Assembly (NCBI GenBank): GCA_020351835.1
Contig: CP070669.1
Coordinates: 1,685,468 to 1,726,601 of the forward strand
Origin: Nitrospirota bacterium
Lineage (GTDB): Bacteria; Nitrospirota; Thermodesulfovibrionia; Thermodesulfovibrionales; BMS3Bbin05
Direction: 5' to 3'
DNA: 41,134 bases
The position numbers and the translations under genes are program-made. Positions 15,883-24,421 of this stretch are shown here, piece by piece (position 1 is the first letter of the stretch; each line of letters opens with the position of its first letter). The notes beneath the pieces are model-generated. The model did not search any database, was not told the origin of the DNA, and saw only the letters and a program-made list of their open reading frames with translations.

Positions 15883-18800
15883 TTGTCGCCTTGTTTAGCT
15901 ATACGCTCAAGAACATCCCTGGTGAGCTGCAGATTATCCTCCCACGAAACCTCTTTACGATATATTTTTATACCATCCTTCATGAACCTTACCCCGTCAT
16001 ACGTCTCCGCAAGACCCAAAAAGCTATCCATATCGATCCTGTCCTTTGAAAGAAATATTATCTTGACGCCTGACGAGTCGATTATAAGCCTGCTTACTGC
16101 TGATCTCTTTAAGGCTGGCTTTAGCGAGACCAATGCTAGCAGGTTGTTCACTTCCTCAGGTATCTCACCGAACCTGTCCAGGATATCATCTCTGATACCC
16201 ACGATCTCCTCTTCTACTTTTATCCTCGATAATCTCCTGTACAAGGACATCCTTATCATATCATCGCTCACATAGTCCTCAGGTATGCGCGCGACCGTAT
16301 TTACATCCACCTGAGGCTCCGGATCTTCATCTATCTTCTTCCCTTTTAACCTGAGGATCTCCTTTTGAAGGATATCCTGGTACATGTCGAATCCTATCTC
16401 ACGGATATATCCAGACTGCCTGTATCCGAGTAGTGTACCGGCACCGCGGATCTCAAGGTCCTTCATTGCCAGCTTGAGCCCCGCGCCAAGGTAATTAAGC
16501 TCCTCTATCGCTTTCAGTCTTTGCTTCCCCTTCTTTGTCCTCGATCCGTCAGTTCCGGCAATGAAGAATGCATAGGCTCTTGTATTACCACGCCCTACCC
16601 TCCCCTTTAACTGATAAAGGTCTGCCAGACCGAATCCCTCCGCCATATTGACGAATATAGTATTGGCTGTACTGATATCGATGCCTGATCCTATGATATT
16701 CGTACAGAGAAGAATATCTGCCTCGTGCTTCATGAATCCGAACATGACCTTTTCGAGCTCGGAAGGCCTCATCTGACCGTGCGCGACCGCTATTCTTACA
16801 TCCGGAAGGATATCCTTCAAAGTACCGAGCACTTTGTTGATATCCTTAACTCTGTTATGAACAAAGAATACCTGGCCACCTCGCTCTACTTCTCTCGATA
16901 CGGCCTTCACTATAAGCCCCTTATCATACCTCACAAGTGATGATCTTACAGCAAGTCTTTCTTCGGGAGGTGTATCAATAATGCTCATGGCCCTTATCCC
17001 CGAAAGTGTCATCTGAAGCGTCCGCGGTATAGGTGTAGCGCTTAACATCAGACAATCGACACCCTTTTTCAGTTCTTTTAACTTTTCTTTCTGTGCTACA
17101 CCAAACCGATGCTCTTCATCAATTATCATTAGACCCAGGTCCGAAAACCTTATATCTCTCTTCATCAAAGAGTGTGTCCCGATAACTATGTCCAGGTCAC
17201 CTTTTTCTATCATCCCTATCGTCCTCTTGATCTCAGAAGGTGTTCTGAAGCGGCTTATATATCCGATATTCACCGGGAATGCCTCAAACCTCTCAACAAA
17301 GCTCCTGTAGTGCTGATCACACAGAACCGTTGTCGGCACTATAACTGCGACCTGCTTTCCGTCAAATACCGCCTTGAAAGCGGCTCTCATAGCTACCTCG
17401 GTCTTTCCGAAACCCACGTCGCCGCACAGTACTCTGTCCATAACATTCTCCGACTCCATATCCTTCGCTATCTCATCGGCAGCCCTCAACTGATCTTCAG
17501 TTTCCACGTATGGAAAAAAACTATTGAACTCTCTGTGCATCTCAGTGTCCGGGCTAAAATGGAACCCTCTTTTTACCTCCCTCAGCGCATATAGAGAAAG
17601 AAGCTTCTTTACCATAATATCAATGCTCTTTTTTGCCCTTCTCTTCTTTTTCTTCCACGTCCTTCCACCCATAGCGTCAAGCACCGGGAGCTCCTCTTCT
17701 CCGGCCCTGTATCTCCTGAGCTTCCCAATGTTGTATAAAGGAACATATAGAACCGCACCGTCGGCATACTCTATCATCGCGGCGTCCACATCAGAATCTC
17801 CGACCTCATAACTTACTAATTTTCTGAAACGACCTATTCCGTGATCGGAATGCACGACCATATCCCCCTCTCTGATATCCTCGATGTTATCAAGGTAGCC
17901 TTCGCCACCTGCGTCGACCATTTTCTCAAGAACGATATCCTTCCCGAAAAGCTCCTTCTGCGTAAGGATCATAAGTCCCTCAACCCTCAGGCCCTCGGAG
18001 AGGCTGCCAATGGTCATAACGATCCGCTCGCTGGTATCCTTTAGCTCTTCGCATTTCAATACCGGGACAAAAACACCCTTATCCTTAAAAAGGTCCGACA
18101 TCCTTCTTGCCTGGTAGTCGTTCTCAACGACTATTACAATATTGTCGCTAATGTCTTTGATCACCTCAGGGATCTCTTCCGTTGATTCTCTTTCAGAGCG
18201 CAGCACACCTGAACCGGAAAGAGGCATGAATATTGGCCCTTCCTGCACATTTGATATCAATGAAGCATCTATGACAGGGCCTTCATAGCCGGCAGAACTA
18301 AGAGAACTCTCAAGGTCGATAACCACCCGACCTGTGCATATGTTATCTATTATTCTGCTATCAACAGCATCTGGCCACACCCGTGCGGCCGGATATATCC
18401 TGACCATCTCGAGATGTTCTGTTGTCCTCTGTGTATCTATACGAAACCTCCTGAGCGAATCAATGACATCGCCAAAGAACTCTATCCTTACAGGACTGTT
18501 CTCGGTCCCGGGGAAAAGGTCAATAACCCACCTTCTGACAGAGATATCACCTCTTTGACCTGCGATAGGAGCAGCTCTGTATCCCATCTTGACCAGCTTT
18601 TGTTCCAGTTCATCTCTGTCAATGACCGCACCTTTTGTAAGGTTGATATAGATCTCATCTTTATGCAGGGGATCAATTCCCGGATGCAAAAGTGCATCGG
18701 GATAAGAAACAAGCGTAGGTATATCGGGTGATTCAGACATGATCCTGGCCAGCTGGCCGGAGCCGTATGGACCGGCCGGAAATGGCAGTACTTCCGTACG

Positions 18801-19001
18801 GCCATTTCCAAAGAACCTTTGATAAAATATTATATCGTTCTTTAGCAGTTTTGCCGAACTCTCATCATTCACAGATACGATCACAGGCAAATCACAAGAC
18901 GCTATCAGCGAGGCAAGAGCCGAACCTTTCAATCCCCCTATTGCCCTGTCGGGAGTGATATTATACCTTCTGATTATATCGAGGTGATCAAGAATTGACA
19001 T
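15879..19001 (-). CDS. mfd: Transcription-repair coupling factor
   Basis: 1,040 aa, about 100 residues shorter than E. coli Mfd. It removes stalled RNA polymerase and recruits UvrA. A compact UvrB-like N-terminal region occupies 1-200, ending with a typical GDISVRRWVIDLFPG (about 151-165). The CarD-like RNA-polymerase-interaction domain (about 375-445) contains GDMVVHSDHGIGRFRKL. Helicase motifs follow: GDVGFGKTEVA (527-537, Walker A), VIGTHSLM, DEEHRFGV (628-635), LSATPIPRTLQ, VGRGNTRAYAF. The TRCF C-terminal domain includes RIPEDYVSDDMIRMSLYRRL. The ATG has only a weak Shine-Dalgarno. It lies 42 bp after rfaE2. Confidence 0.97.
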   Translation of the reverse strand: MSILDHLDIIRRYNITPDRAIGGLKGSALASLIASCDLPVIVSVNDESSAKLLKNDIIFYQRFFGNGRTEVLPFPAGPYGSGQLARIMSESPDIPTLVSYPDALLHPGIDPLHKDEIYINLTKGAVIDRDELEQKLVKMGYRAAPIAGQRGDISVRRWVIDLFPGTENSPVRIEFFGDVIDSLRRFRIDTQRTTEHLEMVRIYPAARVWPDAVDSRIIDNICTGRVVIDLESSLSSAGYEGPVIDASLISNVQEGPIFMPLSGSGVLRSERESTEEIPEVIKDISDNIVIVVENDYQARRMSDLFKDKGVFVPVLKCEELKDTSERIVMTIGSLSEGLRVEGLMILTQKELFGKDIVLEKMVDAGGEGYLDNIEDIREGDMVVHSDHGIGRFRKLVSYEVGDSDVDAAMIEYADGAVLYVPLYNIGKLRRYRAGEEELPVLDAMGGRTWKKKKRRAKKSIDIMVKKLLSLYALREVKRGFHFSPDTEMHREFNSFFPYVETEDQLRAADEIAKDMESENVMDRVLCGDVGFGKTEVAMRAAFKAVFDGKQVAVIVPTTVLCDQHYRSFVERFEAFPVNIGYISRFRTPSEIKRTIGMIEKGDLDIVIGTHSLMKRDIRFSDLGLMIIDEEHRFGVAQKEKLKELKKGVDCLMLSATPIPRTLQMTLSGIRAMSIIDTPPEERLAVRSSLVRYDKGLIVKAVSREVERGGQVFFVHNRVKDINKVLGTLKDILPDVRIAVAHGQMRPSELEKVMFGFMKHEADILLCTNIIGSGIDISTANTIFVNMAEGFGLADLYQLKGRVGRGNTRAYAFFIAGTDGSRTKKGKQRLKAIEELNYLGAGLKLAMKDLEIRGAGTLLGYRQSGYIREIGFDMYQDILQKEILRLKGKKIDEDPEPQVDVNTVARIPEDYVSDDMIRMSLYRRLSRIKVEEEIVGIRDDILDRFGEIPEEVNNLLALVSLKPALKRSAVSRLIIDSSGVKIIFLSKDRIDMDSFLGLAETYDGVRFMKDGIKIYRKEVSWEDNLQLTRDVLERIAKQGDN

Positions 19002-19043
19002 ATCAAAGAGTGATCAGGACAATCGAATATATGACAGCTAATA

Positions 19044-19505
19044 TCAGGACTTAAGCGATCTGATCTTATCTATTATCCCCGTTGTTGACATTCCTTCATA
19101 GTACTTTAAGCTATGGACCTCTTTAACGATATCCGAGCCTATGATGTCCTTTCTTGACCAGTCGCCACCCTTTACCAGCACATCAGGGCCGAGAGTCTTA
19201 ATAAGCTCATACGGGGTCTCTTCATTAAAGATCACAACAAGGTCTACCATGTCCAATGCAGAGAGCACTTCGGCCCTTTCTTCCTGCGGAACGACCGGCC
19301 TTCCATCCTTAATCCCTTTTACCGAACTGTCAGAGTTCAGCCCGACTACGAGCACATCACCCAATTTACTCGCTTCCTTCAAATAACGTATATGTCCCGC
19401 ATGGATTATATCGAAACAGCCATTGGTGAACACTACCCTCTTGCCGTCCCTCTTAAGACCTTCTATCATACTTTTCGCCTTATCTACCCCTGCAATATTT
19501 CCCAT
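19044..19505 (-). CDS. rfaE2: D-glycero-beta-D-manno-heptose 1-phosphate adenylyltransferase
   Basis: 153 aa, the C-terminal (nucleotidyltransferase) half of HldE as a separate protein. FTNGCFDIIHAGHIRYL (residues 26-42) contains HxGH; GLNSDSSVKGIKDGRPVV and LVKGGDWSRKDIIG complete the signature. It makes ADP-heptose for the LPS inner core, so it supports an LPS-bearing outer membrane. The kinase half (rfaE1/hldA) is not in the window. The ATG is 15 bp after the Nudix gene. Confidence 0.93.
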   Translation of the reverse strand: MGNIAGVDKAKSMIEGLKRDGKRVVFTNGCFDIIHAGHIRYLKEASKLGDVLVVGLNSDSSVKGIKDGRPVVPQEERAEVLSALDMVDLVVIFNEETPYELIKTLGPDVLVKGGDWSRKDIIGSDIVKEVHSLKYYEGMSTTGIIDKIRSLKS

Positions 19506-19520
19506 AATATTGATCCTCTA

Positions 19521-19970
19521 TCATACGTCCTGGCCATTAAGAATGTTCCTGACCTTATTAAGTATCTGTTTATCAGACCTGTATACTACTTTATCTATTG
19601 CACTATCAATATCTATCCAGACAGCGTCTTCCACCTCTGAATCATGGTCCCCTGTCTCTCCGCTGATATAACGCAGAAGAAAAAAATGAACCGTTTTCCT
19701 GTACTTGATATTATCATCTTTGTCATAGAACCAGTATGAGATTGAGCCGAGATCATTCTTTATCTCCCCGGTAAGACCCGTCTCCTCTCTGACCTCTCTG
19801 AGTGCAGTTTCTTCGACCGATTCATCGTTATCAATAGTACCCTTTGGAAGTGTAAGTATTGTTCCGCCTCTTAAAGATATAAGAACAACGTCTACAGATC
19901 CGTTGTTCTCCCTGTAAACCACTCCTCCCGCAGATGTCCTTGTCCTTATCGAAGCAGGTCTTCTTGACAT
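19521..19970 (-). CDS. Nudix hydrolase
   Basis: 149 aa. A complete Nudix box is seen at about residues 44-66 (G-x5-E-x7-REVREETGL), preceded by TSAGGVVYREN and LTLPKGTID. It hydrolyses a nucleoside diphosphate linked to some other group. The layout resembles the MutT/Ap4A-pyrophosphatase type, but the substrate is not determined. It starts 3 bp after ybgC and ends 15 bp before rfaE2, so it is probably cotranscribed. Confidence 0.92.
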   Translation of the reverse strand: MSRRPASIRTRTSAGGVVYRENNGSVDVVLISLRGGTILTLPKGTIDNDESVEETALREVREETGLTGEIKNDLGSISYWFYDKDDNIKYRKTVHFFLLRYISGETGDHDSEVEDAVWIDIDSAIDKVVYRSDKQILNKVRNILNGQDV

Positions 19971-19973
19971 AGG

Positions 19974-20375
19974 TCACAACTCCCGTTCCAGTGCATCTGC
20001 AACAAAGCTCTTCATTTTGATCGGCCTCAAGCCCCTATCAACGCATGCGAGTCTGACCGTAGCAACCGCAATGACCTCTTTGGTCCCCTTGCGGTATATC
20101 TTGTGTGAGAATATCACGGAAGCAGATGCTTTTTCCTGAACTTCAGAACACACTGACAGTACGTCACCGTACTTCGCTGGCATTTTATAGCTAATATTAA
20201 CATGCACGACAACAAAGTTTATACCCTCATACATGAGCTCAGCTAGCTTTATACCCCTGTCCTCAAGGTACTCTGTACGCGCTCTTTCCAGGTATGCCAG
20301 GTACTTGCCATAATACACAACTCCACCGCAATCAGTGTCCTCATAGTAGATCTTTACGTCAATGCAGTCATTCAT
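19974..20375 (-). CDS. ybgC: YbgC/4HBT acyl-CoA thioesterase
   Basis: 133 aa single hotdog domain. YYEDTDCGGVVYYGKYLAYLER (residues 10-31) carries the YbgC signature, with the catalytic Asp in EDTDCGGVVYY. Family members hydrolyse acyl-CoAs and are often found beside the Tol-Pal system; here the neighbours are rseP and a Nudix gene, and no tol genes are present. It starts 6 bp after rseP. Confidence 0.92.
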   Translation of the reverse strand: MNDCIDVKIYYEDTDCGGVVYYGKYLAYLERARTEYLEDRGIKLAELMYEGINFVVVHVNISYKMPAKYGDVLSVCSEVQEKASASVIFSHKIYRKGTKEVIAVATVRLACVDRGLRPIKMKSFVADALEREL

Positions 20376-20381
20376 AGTACT

Positions 20382-21728
20382 TTATCTTGGAATGAAATAC
20401 CTGACAATATCATTGTACGTCACTGCAAGCATTAGCGCTAACAACAACGCTAACCCGATCTTTGTTGCAATAACCATGGTGCGCTCACTAAGAGGTCTAC
20501 CCTTTATCCTTTCTATTATCATAAACATCAGGTGACCACCGTCAAGCACAGGAACAGGCAGCAGGTTAAGAACTCCAAGATTAACACTGATCAATGCCAT
20601 AAATAGTAAATAGGGTAAAACTCCAAGTGATGCCATCCTTCCTGACTCCATTACTATAGTGATAGGACCACCAGCATTATCTTTAAAAGATACTTCCCCG
20701 CTAAAAAGCAGCCCTATCGATTCATAGATAACCAGCCCATATTTATATGTTACAAATAATCCGTCATAGAGTGCCCCTGTGATAGAATCGCTTTTAACTA
20801 TTATATGTTCACTCTTCTTTCTAATACCTAACATCCCAATGAACGACTTACCTCCCTTAAATTCAACTTCCACTGCTTCGGGAATTGCTTCAGTATTTAT
20901 TACATCTTCACCCCTTTTGACCGTTATATCAATATTGACCCCAGGGTTATCCCTTATTACGCCTACCATCTCATTCCAAGTGTTGATATCTATATCATCT
21001 ATTTTTATTATTCGGTCCCCATTGCGGAGTCCGGCATTATAAGCAATAGAATCTGCTGTAACAACATCAATAATATTACTGTTATTAGCTTCTATCCCTG
21101 CCTGGCCGATCTTCTGATTTAAACCTATATTAATTTCTAAAGGAGTAACAACTAATTCTAATAACTCTTCTCCACGTTCTATCGCGAACTGTAATGGGAT
21201 ACCGGGACTTTCAGCTACTATCTCTTCTATTTGTGCCCGGAACTGGATCTTCTTGTCATCTATCTTAATAACTTTATCACCAGACAGTACCCCGGCAACA
21301 TCAGCAGGTGATCCAGGCACGACCTCACTTATAACCGGTAATACCTTCTTTATAACCGGGATCTGAATAGGGATTTGAAAGGCAAGAACAGATGTATATA
21401 TGACGTATGCTAAGACGACATTAAAGAACGCACCCGCAAAGACTATTATTGCCCTTTTCGGCAATGACTGGTTCTGGAACGATCTATCCTTGTCATCCTC
21501 CGAAAGCTCCTCACCGGGTTCTTCCCCCAGCATCTTTACATATCCACCAAGAGGGAGAGCGGCTATCAGATACTCTGTCTCGCCTAGCTTCTTGCCTATG
21601 AGTTTAGGTCCGAAACCAAGGGCGAACTTGAGAACCTTCACTTTCATAAGCTTGGCAAATATGAAGTGTCCTAGCTCATGAATGAATATAAGAATGCCCA
21701 ATAGAATTATCGCGGATATTATCGTCAT
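20382..21728 (-). CDS. rseP: RIP metalloprotease RseP (site-2 protease)
   Basis: 448 aa inner-membrane protease. HELGHFIFAKLM in the first helix holds the HExxH zinc motif (about residues 17-21), and the third ligand lies in LLPVPVLDGGHLM near residue 395. Two PDZ domains fill the periplasmic segment (about residues 115-295; GSPADVAGVLSGDKVIKIDD in the first, NAGLRNGDRIIKIDDI in the second). It cuts anti-sigma factors or signal-peptide remnants within the membrane. AGGATC precedes the ATG by about 6-8 nt. It lies 1 bp after dxr, the classic dxr-rseP order. Confidence 0.96.
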   Translation of the reverse strand: MTIISAIILLGILIFIHELGHFIFAKLMKVKVLKFALGFGPKLIGKKLGETEYLIAALPLGGYVKMLGEEPGEELSEDDKDRSFQNQSLPKRAIIVFAGAFFNVVLAYVIYTSVLAFQIPIQIPVIKKVLPVISEVVPGSPADVAGVLSGDKVIKIDDKKIQFRAQIEEIVAESPGIPLQFAIERGEELLELVVTPLEINIGLNQKIGQAGIEANNSNIIDVVTADSIAYNAGLRNGDRIIKIDDIDINTWNEMVGVIRDNPGVNIDITVKRGEDVINTEAIPEAVEVEFKGGKSFIGMLGIRKKSEHIIVKSDSITGALYDGLFVTYKYGLVIYESIGLLFSGEVSFKDNAGGPITIVMESGRMASLGVLPYLLFMALISVNLGVLNLLPVPVLDGGHLMFMIIERIKGRPLSERTMVIATKIGLALLLALMLAVTYNDIVRYFIPR

Positions 21729-21729
21729 T

Positions 21730-22875
21730 CTATGATCCTATTATCTCCTCTGCAGTCAGTCTCGCCCATTTATCGTATTCAATGATATCATCCAGGCCTG
21801 GTTCATGAGCAATATTGTGTTTATTCATTACTTTTTCTATAAAGACCGGTATTTCATTAAATCCGATCTTTTCATCAAGGAACGAACTTACAGCAACCTC
21901 ATTAGCAGCATTTAATACCACGGGCATCGATCCTCCATCCTTCAGTGCCCTGTATGCCAGACCGAGACATGGGAATATATCACCGTCAGGTTCACTGAAC
22001 GATAAATTGCCTATTTCATCAAGAGCACAGGACCCTACGACGTCCGGCAATCTGTCAGGATAAGACATGGCATACGCTATAGGACCGCACATATCCGGTC
22101 TAGAAAGTTGAGCTATTATACTACTATCTATAAACTCGACCAGTGAATGTACAATGCTCTGCTGGTGTATCAGCACTTTAATATTTTCCGGCCCGGCACC
22201 GAACAGGAAATGTGCCTCGATCACCTCGAGACCCTTGTTCATCAGGGTAGCAGAATCTATCGTAATTTTCCTTCCCATGGACCAGTTAGGATGATCCAGG
22301 GCCTCCTTAACGGTTACGTCCTTCATTTCGTCCTTAGTTCTTCCAAAGAAAGGTCCGCCCGACGCTGTAAGTATCAACTTTCTTACCGATCGATGGTCCT
22401 GTCCGTTAAGGCACTGAAAGATAGCGCTGTGCTCGCTGTCGACAGGGATTATCATGGACCCGCTGCTCCTCGCAATACTGTTGACATGGTCACCTGCCAT
22501 TACCATTGACTCCTTATTTGCCAATCCTACCGTTTTGCCTGTCTTAACGGCTTCTATGGTAGGTAACAGGCCAGCAGCCCCGACAATTGATGACAGTATA
22601 AAGTCCGTCTCAGGATACGACGCTACCTCTCTCATCCCCTCATCTCCTGCAACTATTTTCAAAGAAGGGAACTCCGACCTTAGCCGGTCATAGGAACCAA
22701 CATCATTGATGCCGACCAATTCAGGCTCATACTTCCTGACCTGATCGATCAGCAGGTCTGCGTTGCTGCCTGCAGCAAGGGCACTGACCTTGAACTTATC
22801 CTGGAACTGATCAATGACCTGTAGGGCTGATGTACCGATAGACCCTGTTGATCCTAGTATTGTTATCTTCTTCAC
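21730..22875 (-). CDS. dxr: 1-deoxy-D-xylulose 5-phosphate reductoisomerase
   Basis: 381 aa. It converts DXP to MEP, the committed step of the non-mevalonate isoprenoid pathway, which also feeds undecaprenyl phosphate. ILGSTGSIGTSALQVI is the NADPH site, GLANKESMVMAG the linker, and VDSEHSAIFQCL plus TASGGPFF the metal/substrate region. MNKGLEVIEAHFLF is also typical. The start is GTG at 22875, giving KKITILGSTG. It lies 16 bp after cdsA. Confidence 0.97.
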   Translation of the reverse strand: MKKITILGSTGSIGTSALQVIDQFQDKFKVSALAAGSNADLLIDQVRKYEPELVGINDVGSYDRLRSEFPSLKIVAGDEGMREVASYPETDFILSSIVGAAGLLPTIEAVKTGKTVGLANKESMVMAGDHVNSIARSSGSMIIPVDSEHSAIFQCLNGQDHRSVRKLILTASGGPFFGRTKDEMKDVTVKEALDHPNWSMGRKITIDSATLMNKGLEVIEAHFLFGAGPENIKVLIHQQSIVHSLVEFIDSSIIAQLSRPDMCGPIAYAMSYPDRLPDVVGSCALDEIGNLSFSEPDGDIFPCLGLAYRALKDGGSMPVVLNAANEVAVSSFLDEKIGFNEIPVFIEKVMNKHNIAHEPGLDDIIEYDKWARLTAEEIIGS

Positions 22876-22891
22876 TTGCTCTCCAACATCA

Positions 22892-23677
22892 TCAGATAAC
22901 TATCCTGATGACCGTCCAGTATAAAACGGGGGATGCGAGTACCATTCCGTCGACCTTATCAAGGATACCTCCGTGACCCGGGATCAGGTCACCAGAATCT
23001 TTCATGCCAGAGTCTCTTTTGAACATGGATTCGATAAGATCTCCGATAATTGTCACAAAGCCTATCATTGAACCTATCAATGCCGAGGATAAAGTGCTGA
23101 GCCCGAGGTTTAATACTATATTGAGAAATAAAGACATGATCAGCCCTCCGGCTATCGATCCAAACGCCCCGGCCATTGTCTTATTGGGGCTCATAGTCTC
23201 ATACAGTTTAACTTTACCGAAAGATCTGCCAATAAAATATGCGCAGCTGTCCGAACACCATACCGATCCCAGAAGATACAGGACCCACTGGGGGCCGAAC
23301 TCTCTTAGCTTTGTCATATAACTAAGGAGCAGGGGCACATATATGATTCCTATCGTCATTATGGAGACATCCCTGGTCGATCCGCCGGGTGATCTGTCCG
23401 AGAAGAGTCTTATAACAGCTACAGTTATAAATAAGACGGCGAAATAATCATCGGGGGCTGCACCGTCACGAAATATCAGTAGCATGAGAGAAGCACCGAA
23501 TATCAATCCAAGCGTTCTATATCCTTTCTTGATCCCATAAAGCGCATAGAACTCGGTCTGCCCTATAAGTGCCACTGCCATAAGGAGAAGTAAAAAGAAC
23601 AACGGGGGCAGATACATCACATAAAGGATCAGGACCGGAAGCAGGACCAAAGCCGTCAGTATCCGTGTCCTGTTCAT
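22892..23677 (-). CDS. cdsA: Phosphatidate cytidylyltransferase
   Basis: 261 aa membrane enzyme making CDP-diacylglycerol for phospholipids. About seven hydrophobic helices are seen. The signature near the C-terminus is KRDSGMKDSGDLIPGHGG followed by ILDKVDGM, with the Asp residues that bind metal. The frame runs upstream into uppS, but the ATG at 23677 overlaps the uppS stop by one base (TAATG), follows GGGAGGT at about 8 nt, and gives the hydrophobic N-terminus, so it is the start. Confidence 0.96.
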   Translation of the reverse strand: MNRTRILTALVLLPVLILYVMYLPPLFFLLLLMAVALIGQTEFYALYGIKKGYRTLGLIFGASLMLLIFRDGAAPDDYFAVLFITVAVIRLFSDRSPGGSTRDVSIMTIGIIYVPLLLSYMTKLREFGPQWVLYLLGSVWCSDSCAYFIGRSFGKVKLYETMSPNKTMAGAFGSIAGGLIMSLFLNIVLNLGLSTLSSALIGSMIGFVTIIGDLIESMFKRDSGMKDSGDLIPGHGGILDKVDGMVLASPVLYWTVIRIVI

Positions 23678-24399
23678 TAGATGATACCTCCCTGATTGAT
23701 CTCTCCATACCTCCTCTCCCTTTTCTGATAATCTCCTATTGCCTGCAAAAACTCTTCGCTCGTGAAATCCGGCCACAAAGTCTCGGTAAAGTAGAACTCG
23801 GCATAAGCTCCCTGCCATAGCAAGAAGTTACTCACTCTCTTCTCACCGCTAGTCCTTATGATAAGGTCGACAGGCGGCAGCCCGGACGTATCAAGATTAT
23901 GGTCTACCATCTTATCGTCTATATCTTCGACCGGCGTACCACTATCTATTATTTTCCTGAATGCCCTGATCACCTCATCCTTCCCCCCATAGCTGATAGC
24001 AGGTACGAGTATCATCCCCTCATTATTGACCGTCCTGGTCTCAATATCTTTTACCAGCTCCTGGATCTTCGCAGGCAGCCTGTTCCTGTCACCGATCATC
24101 CTGAATATTATGGCCCTTTCCCTTATCAGCTCTTCCACTTCATCCATTAGATAGTGCTCCAGGAGACCCATCAGCGTATCTACTTCCATCTTTGGCCTGT
24201 TCCAGTTCTCGATAGAGAACGCGTACAAAGTGAGAACATCAACTCCAATGTTTATCGCAGCATCGATAATGTCCCTCGTCCGTCTAGCACCCTGTCGGTG
24301 TCCCTCTACCCTGGACAACCCCCTCATCTGCGCCCACCGGCCATTGCCATCCATGATCACCCCGATGTGAGCTGGTATTTTTTCGCCTTTTATTAACAT
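23677..24399 (-). CDS. uppS: Undecaprenyl diphosphate synthase
   Basis: 240 aa cis-prenyltransferase making the C55 carrier for peptidoglycan and LPS. HIGVIMDGNGRWA holds the catalytic Asp (DGNGRW); LYAFSIENWNRP and DLIIRTSGEKRVSNFLLWQ complete the site, and FTETLWPDF is the usual C-terminal block. An ATG at 24405 is possible, but AGGG touches it. The ATG at 24399 has AGGG at about 6 nt and is preferred. It heads the uppS-cdsA-dxr-rseP set and lies about 20 bp after the FlgT-like gene. Confidence 0.95.
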   Translation of the reverse strand: MLIKGEKIPAHIGVIMDGNGRWAQMRGLSRVEGHRQGARRTRDIIDAAINIGVDVLTLYAFSIENWNRPKMEVDTLMGLLEHYLMDEVEELIRERAIIFRMIGDRNRLPAKIQELVKDIETRTVNNEGMILVPAISYGGKDEVIRAFRKIIDSGTPVEDIDDKMVDHNLDTSGLPPVDLIIRTSGEKRVSNFLLWQGAYAEFYFTETLWPDFTSEEFLQAIGDYQKRERRYGEINQGGII

Positions 24400-24421
24400 C
24401 GTCATCCCTGTCGGCCCGTTC

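Noticed and set aside
23678-23818. 47-codon extension of cdsA into uppS
   Set aside because: The reading is the out-of-frame shadow of uppS; the ATG at 23677 overlaps the uppS stop and has a strong ribosome binding site.
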